A stretch of DNA of 64,000 nt from positions 1,488,001-1,552,000 of the forward strand of contig NZ_CP078088.1 in the NCBI RefSeq assembly GCF_022701175.1, read 5' to 3'. A program made the position numbers and the translations under genes. Below the pieces are notes generated by a model. That model had not been told where the DNA came from. It made no database searches and was given only the letters and a program-made list of their open reading frames with translations. Below, in pieces: positions 1 to 10,088 of the stretch. The stretch is from Allobaculum sp. Allo2 (GTDB taxonomy: Bacteria; Bacillota_I; Bacilli_A; Erysipelotrichales; Erysipelotrichaceae). Numbering within the stretch: the stretch's first letter is position 1; each line of letters begins with the position of its first letter.

Positions 1-1862
1 CCTAACGAAACCGGCGTCGATATTCTCAATAACAATCTCTTTGAAAACACAAACGGCTACCGCTTTATCGCGACCCAGAAAGTCCGCGATCAGATTGTCG
101 GACAGACCGAATTTGAAGTCCGGATCGAACCGGGCCGACATCGCCATATCCCGCTGAACTGGGAACAGTATCAGGGAGAAAGCGTACTGACCGTTTCCGC
201 CATTTTGAAGAACGATCAGCCCTGGGCCAAAGCCGGTCATGAAGTCTCGTTTGGACAGCACGTTCTGTCTGGACTCCGCCATTCCACGCTGCTTGGCAAA
301 GGCATGAAGTTTGTGCAGGGCAAAGAATACTTCGGTGCGGAATTCGAAAACGTCCGCTTCCTGTTCAGCCAGAAGGGACTTGTATCCATGAAAAGCGGCG
401 ATCAGGAATGGCTGCAGGCCATGCCTCGACCCGTATTCGCTCACGCCTGGACCGATAATGACCGCGGCAGCGACTTCGATCAGGGATCGGCGATCTGGTA
501 CAGTGCATCGCTCTTTTCGAGAGCCATCAGCCGGGAAATCCAGATTGACGAAGAACTGGGCTATGCGCAGATCACGTATGAAATCGGCCTGCCGTATCCG
601 CTCAACAATAACAAGTGCACCCTGACGTATCTGGTCAGCGCGCCAGGCATTCTTGGCGTGAAACTGGAAATGTCGCCAAGCCGCTATTTGCCGGATCTGC
701 CGGTCTTTGGCATGGAATTCAAACTGCCGAAAGCTGCGGATCATTTCCAGTATTACGGCTACGGGTCGATGGAAAACTACTGTGACCGTTCGGTCGGTGC
801 CCGTCTGGATGTTTTTGAAGATACGGCGTCCAACAACGTACAGCCCTATCTTCGTCCGCAGGAAACTGGAAACCGTACCGGCGTGCGGGATCTGACTCTG
901 TTCGACCACGACGAAAAGATCCGCTTCAGCCGGATCGCACAGCCGCTGGAAGTTTCGGTATTGCCGTATTCGTTTGAACAGCTCGAAGAAGCCGATCACC
1001 AGGAAGAACTTGGATTCTCCACCGGTACGTATGTCCGGATTGCTTCCGAACATATGGGCGTGGGCGGCATCGATTCCTGGATGACGCCGACCGATCCGCG
1101 CGATCGCCTGAGCGCCTCGAAGTATCGTATGGTCAACTTCATGATTACGTTTGGCGACCTCCCGGATCGTCAAAGCGATCTTCAGAAAATCGAAGAAGAA
1201 ACACCGAGTGCGTCTTCGGATTCGTCTGAAATCGAAGAAGAAGGAACACTGGACGATACGACGACGCCTGAAGAGCAGATCAGTACGCAGATCTTGAGCA
1301 AAGAAGAAGTGAAAGAAACCGATGAGACAAAGGTCGAAACGGCTGAGATGGATACAAGCAGTTCCAAAAGACGGAAACCGAATCCGTTCTGGTCGATCTG
1401 ACTCTGGAAAAGACGAATGATGAAGATCAGCCCTCCCCGCTCGAAGCCGATCCGCAAGAGGAACTGACGTTTGACGTGCTGCAGATCGCCCAGAAAATCC
1501 TCGAAGAACCCAGCGAGGAACAGAATGCTGAAGAGACGGCAGCAACGCCTGCATCCAATCCGAACGAATCGAAAACGGACGAAGACACGTCCGCTCAATC
1601 GACAGAGAAAATGGATGCGAAAGAAGAGAAGTCCGACGAAGCTTCAGCAGATGAGACTTCTGGTAAAGTCGAGTCCGAAGAAGATGCGGTTCCTGCCGCA
1701 GCAGATGAGAAAGCCGATTCCGCAAAAGATGTCGATTCGGTGAAAGAGCCTTCCCAGCCGGAAACAAAAGCAGAAGAAGGACCGGTGAAACATGAGCCTT
1801 CGATTGCCAAGGAGAAGGCAAAGCGCCGTCGTCTGTTCAAGGCCCGCCGAAAGAAAAAGTAA
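1..1862 (+). CDS. lacZ: Beta-galactosidase (GH2), C-terminal part with long acidic tail; 5' end outside window, one frameshift
   Basis: Hydrolyses beta-galactosides such as lactose. The frame is open from base 1, so only the C-terminal part is seen. It contains the beta-galactosidase small-chain domain: FLFSQKG, then TDNDRGSDFD, and near the end YGSMENYCDR and GGIDSWM. After the domain ends (about base 1165) the frame continues as an Asp/Glu/Ser/Thr-rich low-complexity tail. The uncorrected frame stops at 1401. One A added to the AAAA run at 1366-1369 lets the tail continue to 1862, where it ends in a Lys/Arg-rich patch (RRRLFKARRKKK). The tail is about 230 residues and is not part of the enzyme family. 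A hairpin terminator follows. The enzyme call is firm. The tail belonging to the same protein is inferred from the frame correction. Confidence 0.85.
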
Positions 1863-1925
1863 GCCGGAGCCGATTAAAATCCTGCTTAGAAACAAGAATT
1901 AAGCGACGATTCAGCCCCAAATGAA

Positions 1926-1959
1926 GACAGCCGGTTTCCCTTGCGGGAAGCCGGCTGTC
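1926..1959. terminator. Bidirectional hairpin terminator between convergent genes
   Basis: Near-perfect 15-bp inverted repeat (GACAGCCGGTTTCCC pairing with the right arm, one G-T pair) around a 4-base loop, followed by TTT. It sits between the convergent beta-galactosidase and galM genes, so it can serve both. Confidence 0.7.
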
Positions 1960-1974
1960 TTTGGCAGGAAATCA

Positions 1975-2989
1975 TTATTTCGTATAGAAACGATACAAAA
2001 TTTCTTCGTGGAACGGTTCATCCTTTTGAGGATGACATCGGGATGTTCCTGATTGTGAATGGAGTCGGGGAGCATCTGCGGTTCGACCGCTACGCCCCAG
2101 TGCTGGTTATAAGTTTTGCCGTCGCGGCCCGGGTGATTTTCCACGTAGTTGGCGGAGTAGACCTGAACGCCCGGCAGAGTCGTTTCGACTTCTACGGTTC
2201 GTCCGGATTTCGGATCGGTGAGGATCAGAGCCGGGGATCCGGTTTCGAGAACAAAATGGTGGTCGATGCCGTTGGCGTTTTTCACGTTCCAGTCGCTCTG
2301 ATCAAAGCCCTGTTTCACGGGTGCAAAGTCGCGGAAATCGAGCGGTGTGCCTTCCACTTCCCGGAACTTGCCCATGCAAAGGCCATCCGGATCGACGAGA
2401 CCATGACGAATGGCCGAAATTTTCATCAAATGATCGCCCGCATCTTCCTCCATGCCGTTGAGGTTGAAGTAGGTGTGCTGGGTGAGGTTGAGCAGCGTAT
2501 CGGCATCGGACTTGGCATCGTAGGAAATACGCAGAGTATTGTCGACAAGTTCGAGCGTGCAGTGGAGCGTGAGCGTTCCGGGATAGCCTTCTTCGCCGTC
2601 TTTGGAAACGTAGGTGAAGATCAGCTTGTCGCCTTCGATTTTTGAATCGAAGTTTTTGTAGGAAAATCCTTCCAGACCGCCATGCAGGAGTTGGGACCGT
2701 TATTAACGGCAGCATGGTAGTGCTTGCCGTTGAGCGTGTATTCGCCGTTGGCCAGACGATTGCAGACACGGCCGACCAGCGCACCAAAATAGGTGCCGGA
2801 TTTTGCCATATAGTCATCGATCGTTTCGTAACCCAGAATGACATTCGTCTTCTTCTGGTTTTCGTCTTTCATGTCGATCTCAATCAGCGTTACGCCATAG
2901 CTGGTAACGAGAACGCGCAGCTGATCGTTTTCCATTTCGTACAGACAGATTCCGTCCGGACGTTTTTCAAGCAGTTTAATCATGAGCAT
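1975..2989 (-). CDS. galM: Aldose 1-epimerase (galactose mutarotase), two frameshifts
   Basis: Interconverts alpha and beta anomers of aldoses, feeding galactose into the Leloir pathway, which fits its place beside a beta-galactosidase. Family features: GRVCNRLANGEY near the N-terminus, LTQHTYFNLNG in the middle, then NGIDHHFVL and a GVQVYSANY stretch. Two single-base losses break it: CCC read as CC near 2687 and AAAAA read as AAAA near 2024-2027. With both repaired the protein is about 338 residues, normal for the family, and ends RFYTK at 1975. AAGGAGC precedes two possible ATG starts (2989 and 2983). Shares a terminator with the convergent gene. Confidence 0.85.
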
Positions 2990-3226
2990 GCAGCTCCTTC
3001 CTTTTTCTATCCGTCTATCATTGTAGCCAGATCTGTTCAGGAAAAGTACAAAAGGTTGAAAAGGCTTTCGAAAAACGGGTTCGCAGTCAGACTGTCGCTG
3101 CCCGATCCGTCAGGCGACTGAGGCAAAGACAAGACAATCCCAGATGAATAAATATTGGAATGTGCCAGTACGACCAGACTCGGACGGGTCGGGGTACAGG
3201 GATGGAAAAGCGGCCGGTCTGTGAAA

Positions 3227-3255
3227 TTGGACAGGCTGAAGTCAGTAATTATAAT
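3227..3255 (+). promoter_or_regulatory. Sigma-A type promoter for the U32 pair
   Basis: TTGGAC at 3227-3232, 17 bases, then perfect TATAAT at 3250-3255. Transcription would start about 15-18 bases before the ATG at 3279, which is preceded by GGAGGAG. Short leader, no obvious regulatory structure. Confidence 0.75.
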
Positions 3256-3278
3256 GGAAAGGAAATGGAGGAGTCCGT

Positions 3279-4169
3279 ATGTTCATTCTTGCTCTGGACA
3301 GTCTGGAAGATCTGGAGACCATAATCGAAGCCAGACCCGATGCGATCGTTCTTGGCATAGAACCCTTTTGCGCCCGTACGCGAGCCGTAACGGATTGGAA
3401 TCAGCTCCCCGCGCTGGTCAGGCGCATGCATGAAGCGGGAATTCAGGTGTATATCAACCTCTTAGCCATGATCGAGCAGCCCAGACTGCAAGCCTGCACA
3501 GAGGCGTTTGGACAGCTGGCGAAGATGGGTGTCGACGGCCTGTATGTCGCGGATGACGGCTGGCTGGAAATTGCGTACGCGTACAATCCAGAAACGCTTT
3601 CTCTTCTGATTGTTCAGCCGGAAACGCTGCTTTGCAGCGGGGAAGACGCCAGTTTCTTTGCCAGACAGGGAACACAAGCGCAGTCGCTTTCGCATGAACT
3701 AAGTGAAGCGGAACTGATTGCCTGCGTAAAAACGTGTCCAAGCTGCGAACTGCTTTGTGCCGGCCATTATTCCTGGATGGAAAGCCGAAGAGGACTGCTC
3801 TCCAATTATCTCCATCAGATCGAAAAGCCTGAAGACTTTCAGGAGGGCCGTCTGTATACCCTTCGGGAAATGAACCGTCACGGACGCATGCCGGTTTGGC
3901 AGGATCATCTGGGAACTCATGTTCTTTCCGATGAAGTGTTCCAGGCGGGCGAATATCTGCTTCCTTTGCGGGAAGCCGGACTGCAGCGCTATCGCATTGA
4001 CTGTCTGCTCATGGGCAACACCTGGGGACTCGACATGCTTAAGGCGTATCGAACGCTGCTGACTGAAGGAACGGATGCTCTGAGTCCCAAGCAGAAAGAG
4101 GCGATTTCCAGTACGATTTGGAAAAGCTCGTCATTAATTCGAAAGGAGAAAAGCCATGGAACACGTTGA
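3279..4169 (+). CDS. U32-family protein, first of a pair (YrrN/TrhP1-like)
   Basis: TIM-barrel-like U32 family protein (about 296 residues) lying directly upstream of a second U32 gene. In Bacillus the equivalent pair supports 5-hydroxyuridine formation in tRNA; this role is inferred from the gene pair. The protein has LALDSLEDLETIIEARPDAI at its start, then VDGLYVADDG and a degenerate U32 signature around ELLCAGHYSWMESRRG that lacks the full cysteine set of its partner. GGAGGAG lies 5 bases before the ATG. The last 15-20 codons overlap the next gene and look out of frame, so a base loss near 4100 is likely and the true C-terminus is uncertain. Confidence 0.75.
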   Translation: MFILALDSLEDLETIIEARPDAIVLGIEPFCARTRAVTDWNQLPALVRRMHEAGIQVYINLLAMIEQPRLQACTEAFGQLAKMGVDGLYVADDGWLEIAYAYNPETLSLLIVQPETLLCSGEDASFFARQGTQAQSLSHELSEAELIACVKTCPSCELLCAGHYSWMESRRGLLSNYLHQIEKPEDFQEGRLYTLREMNRHGRMPVWQDHLGTHVLSDEVFQAGEYLLPLREAGLQRYRIDCLLMGNTWGLDMLKAYRTLLTEGTDALSPKQKEAISSTIWKSSSLIRKEKSHGTR

Positions 4170-5432
4170 ACTGCTTGCTCCGGCCGGCAATCTTTCGAAA
4201 GCAAAAACCGCAATCCTTTATGGAGCCAACGCGGTCTATATCGGCGGCCAGTCGTTTTCTCTGCGCTCCAGGGCTTCGAACTTTTCTCTGGACCAGATCG
4301 CCGAGCTCTGTACGTTTGCCCACGATCACCATTCGAAAGTGCATGTCACGGTCAATATCATTCCGCATCCGGACGATCTGCAGGGACTGGACGACTATTT
4401 GCGTGCGTTAAACGACGCGGGAATTGACGCGATCATCAGCGCTTCGCCTACGATCATTACGCACGCGCTCCACATGGACGGCCGCCAGTTTGAAGTGCAC
4501 ATTTCCACGCAGCGCTCCATTCTCAATTCGGCTGCCGTTCGCTTCTGGAAAAGACAGGGCGTTGAACGTGTTGTCTTAGGACGCGAAACGAATCTGGACA
4601 GTATCGAGGCGATTTGTGCGCAGGACATTATGCCGATTGAAGTTTTCATTCACGGCGGCATGTGCATTTCCTATTCCGGGCGCTGCGTGCTATCCAATCA
4701 TATGACGGACCGCGATGCCAACCGCGGCGGCTGCGCGCAGAGCTGTCGGTGGAAATACGAACTCTTTGACGAACAGAATGAAAAAATCAGCCGCGACGAA
4801 ACCCCGTATTCGATGTCGAGCCGGGATTTGCAGGCAGCAAAATATATTGAACGCCTGATTCATGCGGGCGTCGCTTCGCTCAAAATCGAAGGACGCATGA
4901 AGTCGGATTACTACCTAGCCGTGGTGGTCGGGGCGTATCGCCGCCTGATCGATGCCATCGAAAGCGGACAGACGATTACGCAGGAATTTTTAGCCGAGAT
5001 TTCCGCGGAACTGGCCCGGGCGGAAAATCGTCCGGCGGGTCCAGGCTTTATAATGGACTGCCCGATCAGAACGTACAGCTGTATCGAAGACACGATGAAT
5101 CGGTCACCCAGGAATACATTGGCTACGTTCTGGAAGAGCCAAGAGATGGCTGGATGAAAATTCAGGTCAAAAACCATTTCGAAGCCGGAACGCCGGTCGA
5201 ACTGTTTGGACCGGGAATCGCTCCGTATCCGCAGACGATTGACGAAATCCAGACGCTCGACGGTCTGCCCAAGTCCGTATGTTCCCACCCGATGGAAATC
5301 GTACGAATTCGCTGGAATCAGCCCGCCAGACCGGGAAGCATGATTCGCAAGCAGCGCTTATCGATGCCGGACAAACCGGAAACGGAAGCCAAAGACGGCA
5401 GCTGCGCCAAGCCAAATCCCCTGCGGGGGTAA
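4156..5432 (+). CDS. U32-family peptidase/tRNA hydroxylation protein, second of a pair (YrrO/TrhP2-like), frameshifted
   Basis: Starts VELLAPAGNLSKAKTA, typical of U32, and carries the full signature EVFIHGGMCISYSGRCVLS followed by RGGCAQSCRW, giving the four cysteines thought to bind an iron-sulfur cluster. U32 proteins of this kind (YegQ/TrhP, YrrO) act in tRNA wobble-uridine hydroxylation or are annotated as collagenase-like peptidases. AAAGGAGA precedes the ATG. The frame breaks at 5047-5049, where TTT should be TTTT. After repair the C-terminal beta domain continues to 5432, for about 426 residues. Translationally coupled to the preceding gene and probably in one operon with it. Confidence 0.85.
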
Positions 5433-5629
5433 TGTGCTCGATTCTTTTTATAATTTGATAAATCCTTTGTTCGTCTTTTCATAAAGGAAAAGATCAGGCC
5501 GCTTTCGGTTTTTGGCTCTTTCTCTTTTCTTTTTGAAGAGTCAGAGGCTAAGAAAGATTCGATTTTAAACCGGTTTATGAAAAATGCAGCCCGCACCCGC
5601 ACAGGACGAGCAAATTTCGATAGACTGAA

Positions 5630-5690
5630 CAGGCAGACGATTTCAGGATCGCATTAGAAGAAAGGAAAGTCTGCCTGAAAAGATCCTGAA
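5630..5690 (+). promoter_or_regulatory. Interleaved inverted repeats (possible pseudoknot) in the proS leader
   Basis: Two perfect 9-bp inverted repeats are interlocked just before proS: CAGGCAGAC (5630-5638) pairs with GTCTGCCTG (5669-5677), and TTCAGGATC (5642-5650) pairs with GATCCTGAA (5682-5690). The order A-B-A'-B' is that of an H-type pseudoknot or of two mutually exclusive hairpins. The only Shine-Dalgarno-like run, GAAAGGAAA, lies between B and A', 28-30 bases from the ATG. That is too far unless the intervening RNA folds. Regulatory function is inferred. Confidence 0.6.
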
Positions 5691-5695
5691 CAAAT

Positions 5696-7389
5696 ATGAA
5701 ATTATCCAACAGCTATTTCTTTACTCTGCGTGAAAACGTGAAAGATGAAGATTCCGTATCGTCCAATCTTCTCGCCCGCGCAGGGATGATCAAGAAACTT
5801 TCCAATGGTATCTATATTATTCTGCCGATGGGAAAACGCGTTCTTGCCAAAATTGAAAATGTAGTCCGTGAAGAGATGGACAGCCATGGCGCGCAGGAAC
5901 TGCTCATGCCGGCGCTGATCCCGGAGGACGTTTATGTTTCCAGCGGACGCCGCGAGGCATTTGGCGCGAACATGTTTGCCCTGAAAGACCGTTATGACAA
6001 AAATACGTGCTTGGTCCTACGCATGAAGAACTGTTTGCGATGTGCGCAGCGATGGACGGCAAGTCCTGGAAAGATTTCCCGTACAACCTGTACCAGATCC
6101 AGACCAAATACCGCGATGAAACCAGACCGCGCTACGGTCTGATCCGTGTGCGTGAGTTTATCATGAAGGACGCCTATTCGTTCGATAAGGATCTCGAAGG
6201 TCTGGACGTTTCTTATGCCAATATGTACGACGCCTACTGCAAAATTTTCGACCGTCTGGATCTGAACTACAAAATCGTTAAGGCCGATACCGGTCTGATG
6301 GGCGGTCTGCTTTCGGAAGAATATCAGGCGATTTCCAGCATCGGCGAAGATATTGTTGTCGGATGCGAAAGCTGCGATTTCTCCAGCAACGAAGAAATTA
6401 CCGAAGTCATCGATACGATGGAAGACGATCCGGCTGAAGAGCTCGAAATGGAAAAGATCTATACCCCGAATGCGGGTACGATCGAAGAAGTCAGCACATT
6501 CCTGGGCAAGAGACCGGAAGACTTCATTAAAACGCTCATTTACAACGCAGACGGCAATCTGGTTGCTTTCGTTCTCCCGGGCGACCGCGAACTGAATGAG
6601 ACCAAAGCCGGCAAGCTTCTTGGCGCGATCGAACTGAATCTGGCTACTCCGGAAGAAGTTAAGGCAGCTACCGGGGCACGCATCGGCTTTGCAGGTCCTG
6701 TCGGCCTGAACCTGCCGATTTACATGGATCGTCAGGTTGCCCATTACAAAAACTTCATCGTCGGCGCCAACGAAGACGACTACCACTTCAAAAACGTCAA
6801 CCTTTCCCAGTTCACACCGACGGCGGTAGCGGATCTGACACAGGTTCGTGAAGGCGACCTCTGCCCGAAATGCGGTCATAAACTGACATTTGAGCACGGT
6901 ATCGAAGTCGGCAACCTGTTCAAACTGGGTGAGAAGTATTCCAAGGCGATGGATCTGTACTATTCCGACCAGAACAACCAGCTCAGACCAGTATGGATGG
7001 GATCGTACGGTATCGGTCTGGAACGCTGCATGGCAGCGGTTGCGGATCAGCACAATGACGAATACGGCCTGATCTGGCCGGATGAACTTGCTCCGTTCCG
7101 GGTAGCGCTCGTTATCGTTTCCATGAAAGACGAAGAACAGAAAGCGCAGGCGCTCAAGCTCTACGACTATGCTCGTTCCAAAGGCTACGATGTTCTCCTC
7201 GATGACCGCAGTGAGCGTGCCGGCGTTAAGTTCAAGGATATGGAACTGATCGGCATTCCGCACCGTATCACGTTCGGTAAAGGCGTTAAGGACGGCAAAG
7301 CCGAATACGTCATCCGCAAAACCGGAGAAAAATCCGAAGTGGAACTCGATCAGCTCGAAGCGCTGCTCGATTCGATTTACGGTGCATAA
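5696..7389 (+). CDS. proS: Prolyl-tRNA synthetase, bacterial type, one frameshift
   Basis: Charges tRNA-Pro with proline. N-terminus SNSYFFTLRENV and LARAGMIKKLSNGIYIILP match bacterial ProRS. Class II motif 2 lies around LGPTHEELF and RDETRPRYGLIRVREF; the inserted YbaK-like editing domain occupies about residues 220-390. Motif 3 is GSYGIGLERCMAA and the anticodon-binding domain follows. The frame breaks at 5999-6003, where AAAAA should be AAAAAA (or TT for the next T), so that DRYDK is followed by a tyrosine/valine and LGPTHEE. Corrected length about 564 residues, typical. No usable Shine-Dalgarno lies near the ATG; the leader structure at 5630-5690 is the likely control. An IS66 copy begins 18 bases after the stop. 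Confidence 0.92.
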
Positions 7390-7398
7390 TTCAAATTC

Positions 7399-7406
7399 GC
7401 TCATCT
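7399..7406. repeat. IS66 target-site duplication, left copy
   Basis: GCTCATCT directly before the left IS66 end; the identical 8-mer follows the right end at 9892-9899. Eight bases is the usual IS66 duplication. Confidence 0.9.
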
Positions 7407-7442
7407 GTAAGCGTCAAATAAAAGACGGGTATTTTCTCGACC

Positions 7443-7480
7443 GCCTCCTTGGGATAATTCCTTTATTCAAGGAGGCTTTT
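7443..7480 (+). promoter_or_regulatory. Hairpin sequestering the tnpB ribosome binding site
   Basis: GCCTCCTTG (7443-7451) pairs perfectly with CAAGGAGGC (7468-7476), burying the AAGGAGG ribosome-binding site of tnpB, and is followed by TTTTT and then the ATG at 7483. Transcripts entering from outside would fold it; it also has the form of an intrinsic terminator. Confidence 0.65.
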
Positions 7481-7482
7481 TC

Positions 7483-7869
7483 ATGGAATCAATCATCCCT
7501 GCAATCGATCTCGGTATCGATTTCTCCAAAGTTAAAAACATCTATCTGGCTCAGATGCCTGCTGACCTTCGCAAAGGAATTGACGGTTACGTCTCCCTGG
7601 TTCAAGGACCTCTCGCTCTGGATCCGCTGGATGGATCCCTCTTTCTCTTCGTTAATCGACAGAAGAACAAGATCAAAGGTATCCTTCGTGACGGAAATGG
7701 ATTCTGGCTTGTTTATAAGCGACTCTCCAGATCTTCCCTTCAGTGGCCTGTCAGCACTGACCAGTCCGACTTCATGCGAATTGACTGTTCGCAGCTGGCT
7801 TCTCTGCTTTCCGGTCTGTCGATTGTTCCCCAGCCGGCATTTCTGCCACGAACTTATAAGTATGTTTAA
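7483..7869 (+). CDS. tnpB: IS66 accessory protein TnpB (IS66 Orf2-like)
   Basis: 128 residues, normal for IS66 TnpB. Key features are ADLRKGIDGYVSLVQ, LDPLDGSLFLFVNRQKNKIK, then GNGFWLVYKRL and WP near residues 85-90. TnpB is needed with TnpC for IS66 transposition; its biochemical role is not settled. AAGGAGG lies 7 bases before the ATG but is held in a hairpin. Starts 76 bases inside the left end of the element. Confidence 0.88.
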   Translation: MESIIPAIDLGIDFSKVKNIYLAQMPADLRKGIDGYVSLVQGPLALDPLDGSLFLFVNRQKNKIKGILRDGNGFWLVYKRLSRSSLQWPVSTDQSDFMRIDCSQLASLLSGLSIVPQPAFLPRTYKYV

Positions 7870-7961
7870 ACCAATTTAAAAGGATGATTTTCTTGAAGGA
7901 ATATCAAGATAAATCATCCCATTTACTTTATCTATCGCTCTAAATATGTTAAAATTAATAC

Positions 7962-9801
7962 ATGAATGTGCCGAACCCTTACCAGACAATCCGCAACGAG
8001 CTCCTCGAAGATCTTCATCATCAGATCAGCACCATGACGGAAGAAGAGAAAGACAAATTTATTGAGGATATGTACCTGGATCTCTATTTCGCTAAAGAAA
8101 TCAATAAAGCCGTGAAAAGCGGCCGCTTTGGTCCTTCTACGGAAAAGATGGTTCCCTTGAAACTGGATTACTCTGAAAACGAGGACGGCGGCCCAGATAT
8201 CAATATTCTGAATAAACAGCTGGCTCAGCTTGATCTGAAAGCCGATGTTTGTTTTAACCGGGCTGCGAAATATCAGGAAGAGGGAGACCGCTATCGTAAA
8301 GAAGCTGAAGATTTAAAGCTCAGTTCTGTTGAAGGAAGCAAGAAAAACCTTCCACCAAGTGCAGAAAGCAGGAAGCGGTCAAAGAAACCACTACCTTCAG
8401 TGTAGAAGGGGAAAAGCGCATTTGCCCAGTTTGCGGCTGTGAGATGAAAACTGTTGGAATGAAACGTCACTATAGGATTCATCGGATTCCCGCTCGCTAT
8501 AGGCTGGAAGAAGTGCTGCGTGAGACAGTCGCGTGCCCAAACAAGTGTACGGATGAAAACGGGAAAGCCATCATCCGCACCGCCGAACCTGACGAGCCTG
8601 CACTGATCGACAAGAGTGTCGCAACTTCCTCTATGGTCGCGGGAATTGCCTACGATAAGTTCGTAATGGGAACCCCGGCCTATCGTCAGGAAAAGCACCT
8701 GAGTCTCACGGGACTGCCGATCAGCCGTCAGACCATGGGCAACATCCTGGAAAAAACTTACGATCTTTATCTGAAGCCCTCGTAAAACAAATGATTGAGG
8801 ATCTCCCAAACTGTAACGTCGTCCATATGGATGAGACGGTTTTAAAGTGCACGGAGGTTAAAGATCGAAAACAGTCTTCTATGGTTGTCGCCGTCAGCGG
8901 AATCTATGAAGAGAACCAGATGGCTGTCTATAAGTTTTTCCCTTACAAGAAACAGGAGTTCGTAATCGCCCTCCTTGGCGGTTCTTTTCGTCATGCCCTT
9001 ATGACAGACGGGCTTTATGCATATGCCAACTACTATGGCCCCTGCAGAAAGCTCAACTGTATGGCCCATGCGAGAAGAAAGATCTTCGAAGCCATCAAAG
9101 TCCGGTCAGACTTCGCGCAGTATCAGGCAGACGTCCTGAAGTGGGAAAAGACCACACTGGAGAACGACGAAGAGGCCGCAGAAGCGGCAGCCCAGCTGGA
9201 CGAAACAGAGAGACCCGAACCAAGTCCGGGTCTCCAGATTCTGCTCACAGCCCTGTCTCTGTTCGGGAAGCTCTACCACATCGAATCCCACGTTGCTTCT
9301 TACTCGCACGAGGCGAGAACCGAAGTTCGGCAGGAACTTTCAAAGCCCTGCTTTGAAAGACTCACAAGAGTCATGATGGAGATTCAGAGTGGATTCGAGG
9401 AAAGAAGCACCGCCTACAGAGCAGCCAAGTACTTCATGGATCGAGCGAACTCGTTGGGAAGGTACCTGGAAGACGGTGATTATCCGATCGACAATAATGT
9501 GGCAGAAAGAGCCGTAAAGCCATTCGTGATCAATCGCAAAAACTTCCAGACTACGAAGAGTATCAAAGGTGCGGAAGTCGTCGCAGCGTTTATGACTTTG
9601 TTTCGATCGGCTGAAATGAACGACTTAAATCCAGAGCGCTACATGGAGTACGTTCTGGATGAACTCAAATGGTTCAAAGACGATGAAATCGCGGTAGATG
9701 TATTGAAGTCACTTCTGCCGTATTCAAAGGATTTACCTGAATATCTTCGAATTGGATACCGTGGACCGGATCCGAAGTATGAAGAAAACGATGAAGAATA
9801 A
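7962..9801 (+). CDS. tnpC: IS66-family transposase TnpC, two frameshifts
   Basis: DDE transposase of IS66. The N-terminal coiled segment is followed by a zinc-binding RICPVCGCEM, then the DDE region with NVVHMDETVLKC as the first acidic site, AHARRKIFEA in the middle and DNNVAERAVKPF carrying the last Glu. The C-terminus has ELKWFKDDEIAVDVLKSLLP typical of the family. Two base losses interrupt it: the A-run at 8343-8347 (needs one more A) and CCC at 8777-8779 (needs CCCC). Repaired length about 613 residues. No strong Shine-Dalgarno precedes the start. A hairpin follows the stop inside the element. Confidence 0.88.
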
Positions 9802-9804
9802 AAA

Positions 9805-9846
9805 ATACGCCAAGCGGGATCTCGAAAGGGATCCCGTTTAGCGTAT
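9805..9846 (+). terminator. Hairpin at 3' end of the IS66 transposase
   Basis: ATACGCCAAGCGGGATC (9805-9821) pairs with GATCCCGTTTAGCGTAT (9830-9846), 15 of 17 positions, right after the stop codon. It lacks a strong U-run, so it may be a weak terminator or an mRNA-stabilising stem. Confidence 0.5.
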
Positions 9847-9933
9847 CTAATATTCAGTCTCGCGTATACCCGTCGATTGTTTGACACTTACGCTCATCTG
9901 GCCAAATCGGCCATTTTGAAAAAACAGTAAACC

Positions 9934-10004
9934 AAAAGCGGTTTTCGCTGAAGGCACAAGCCAGAGTATTGGATCTGGCCGGTGTTCTTGCGAAAACCGC
10001 TTTT
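9934..10004 (-). terminator. Large stem-loop terminator after the GNAT/HMA operon
   Basis: AAAAGCGGTTTTCGC (9934-9948) and its perfect 15-base complement (9990-10004) enclose a 41-base loop with its own small stem (CCAGA/TCTGG). In the minus direction it is followed by a T-rich stretch. It lies between the HMA gene and the IS66 right end and implies the HMA gene stops before 10004. Confidence 0.55.
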
Positions 10005-10088
10005 TCATGGAATGTCGATGGATGAAAAGAAAAATCGAAGAAAGAGAACGGATCCTATTTTCGAAAGCCAAAAATCCGCGTCTGAACT

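Larger units (their letters stand above)
7407..9891 (+). mobile_element. Complete IS66-family insertion sequence
   Basis: 2485-bp element. Ends match as inverted repeats: left begins GTAAGCGTCAAATAA with GACGGGTAT further in; the right end reversed begins GTAAGTGTCAAACAA with GACGGGTAT at the same distance. An 8-bp duplication GCTCATCT flanks it. It carries tnpB and tnpC but no recognisable tnpA. It landed between proS and the next host transcription unit and breaks no gene. With two homopolymer errors repaired, tnpC is whole, so the element may be active. Confidence 0.92.

Noticed and set aside
5433-5695. T-box riboswitch upstream of proS
   Set aside because: I see no T-box consensus or specifier hairpin in this 263-base leader.
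5992-7404. 470-codon open frame on the minus strand opposite proS (similarly 14894-16348 opposite the PEPCK-like gene and 1941-2645 opposite galM)
   Set aside because: Mirror frames of well-recognised genes; no family match, no ribosome-binding site, residue use typical of antisense to Glu/Lys-rich proteins.
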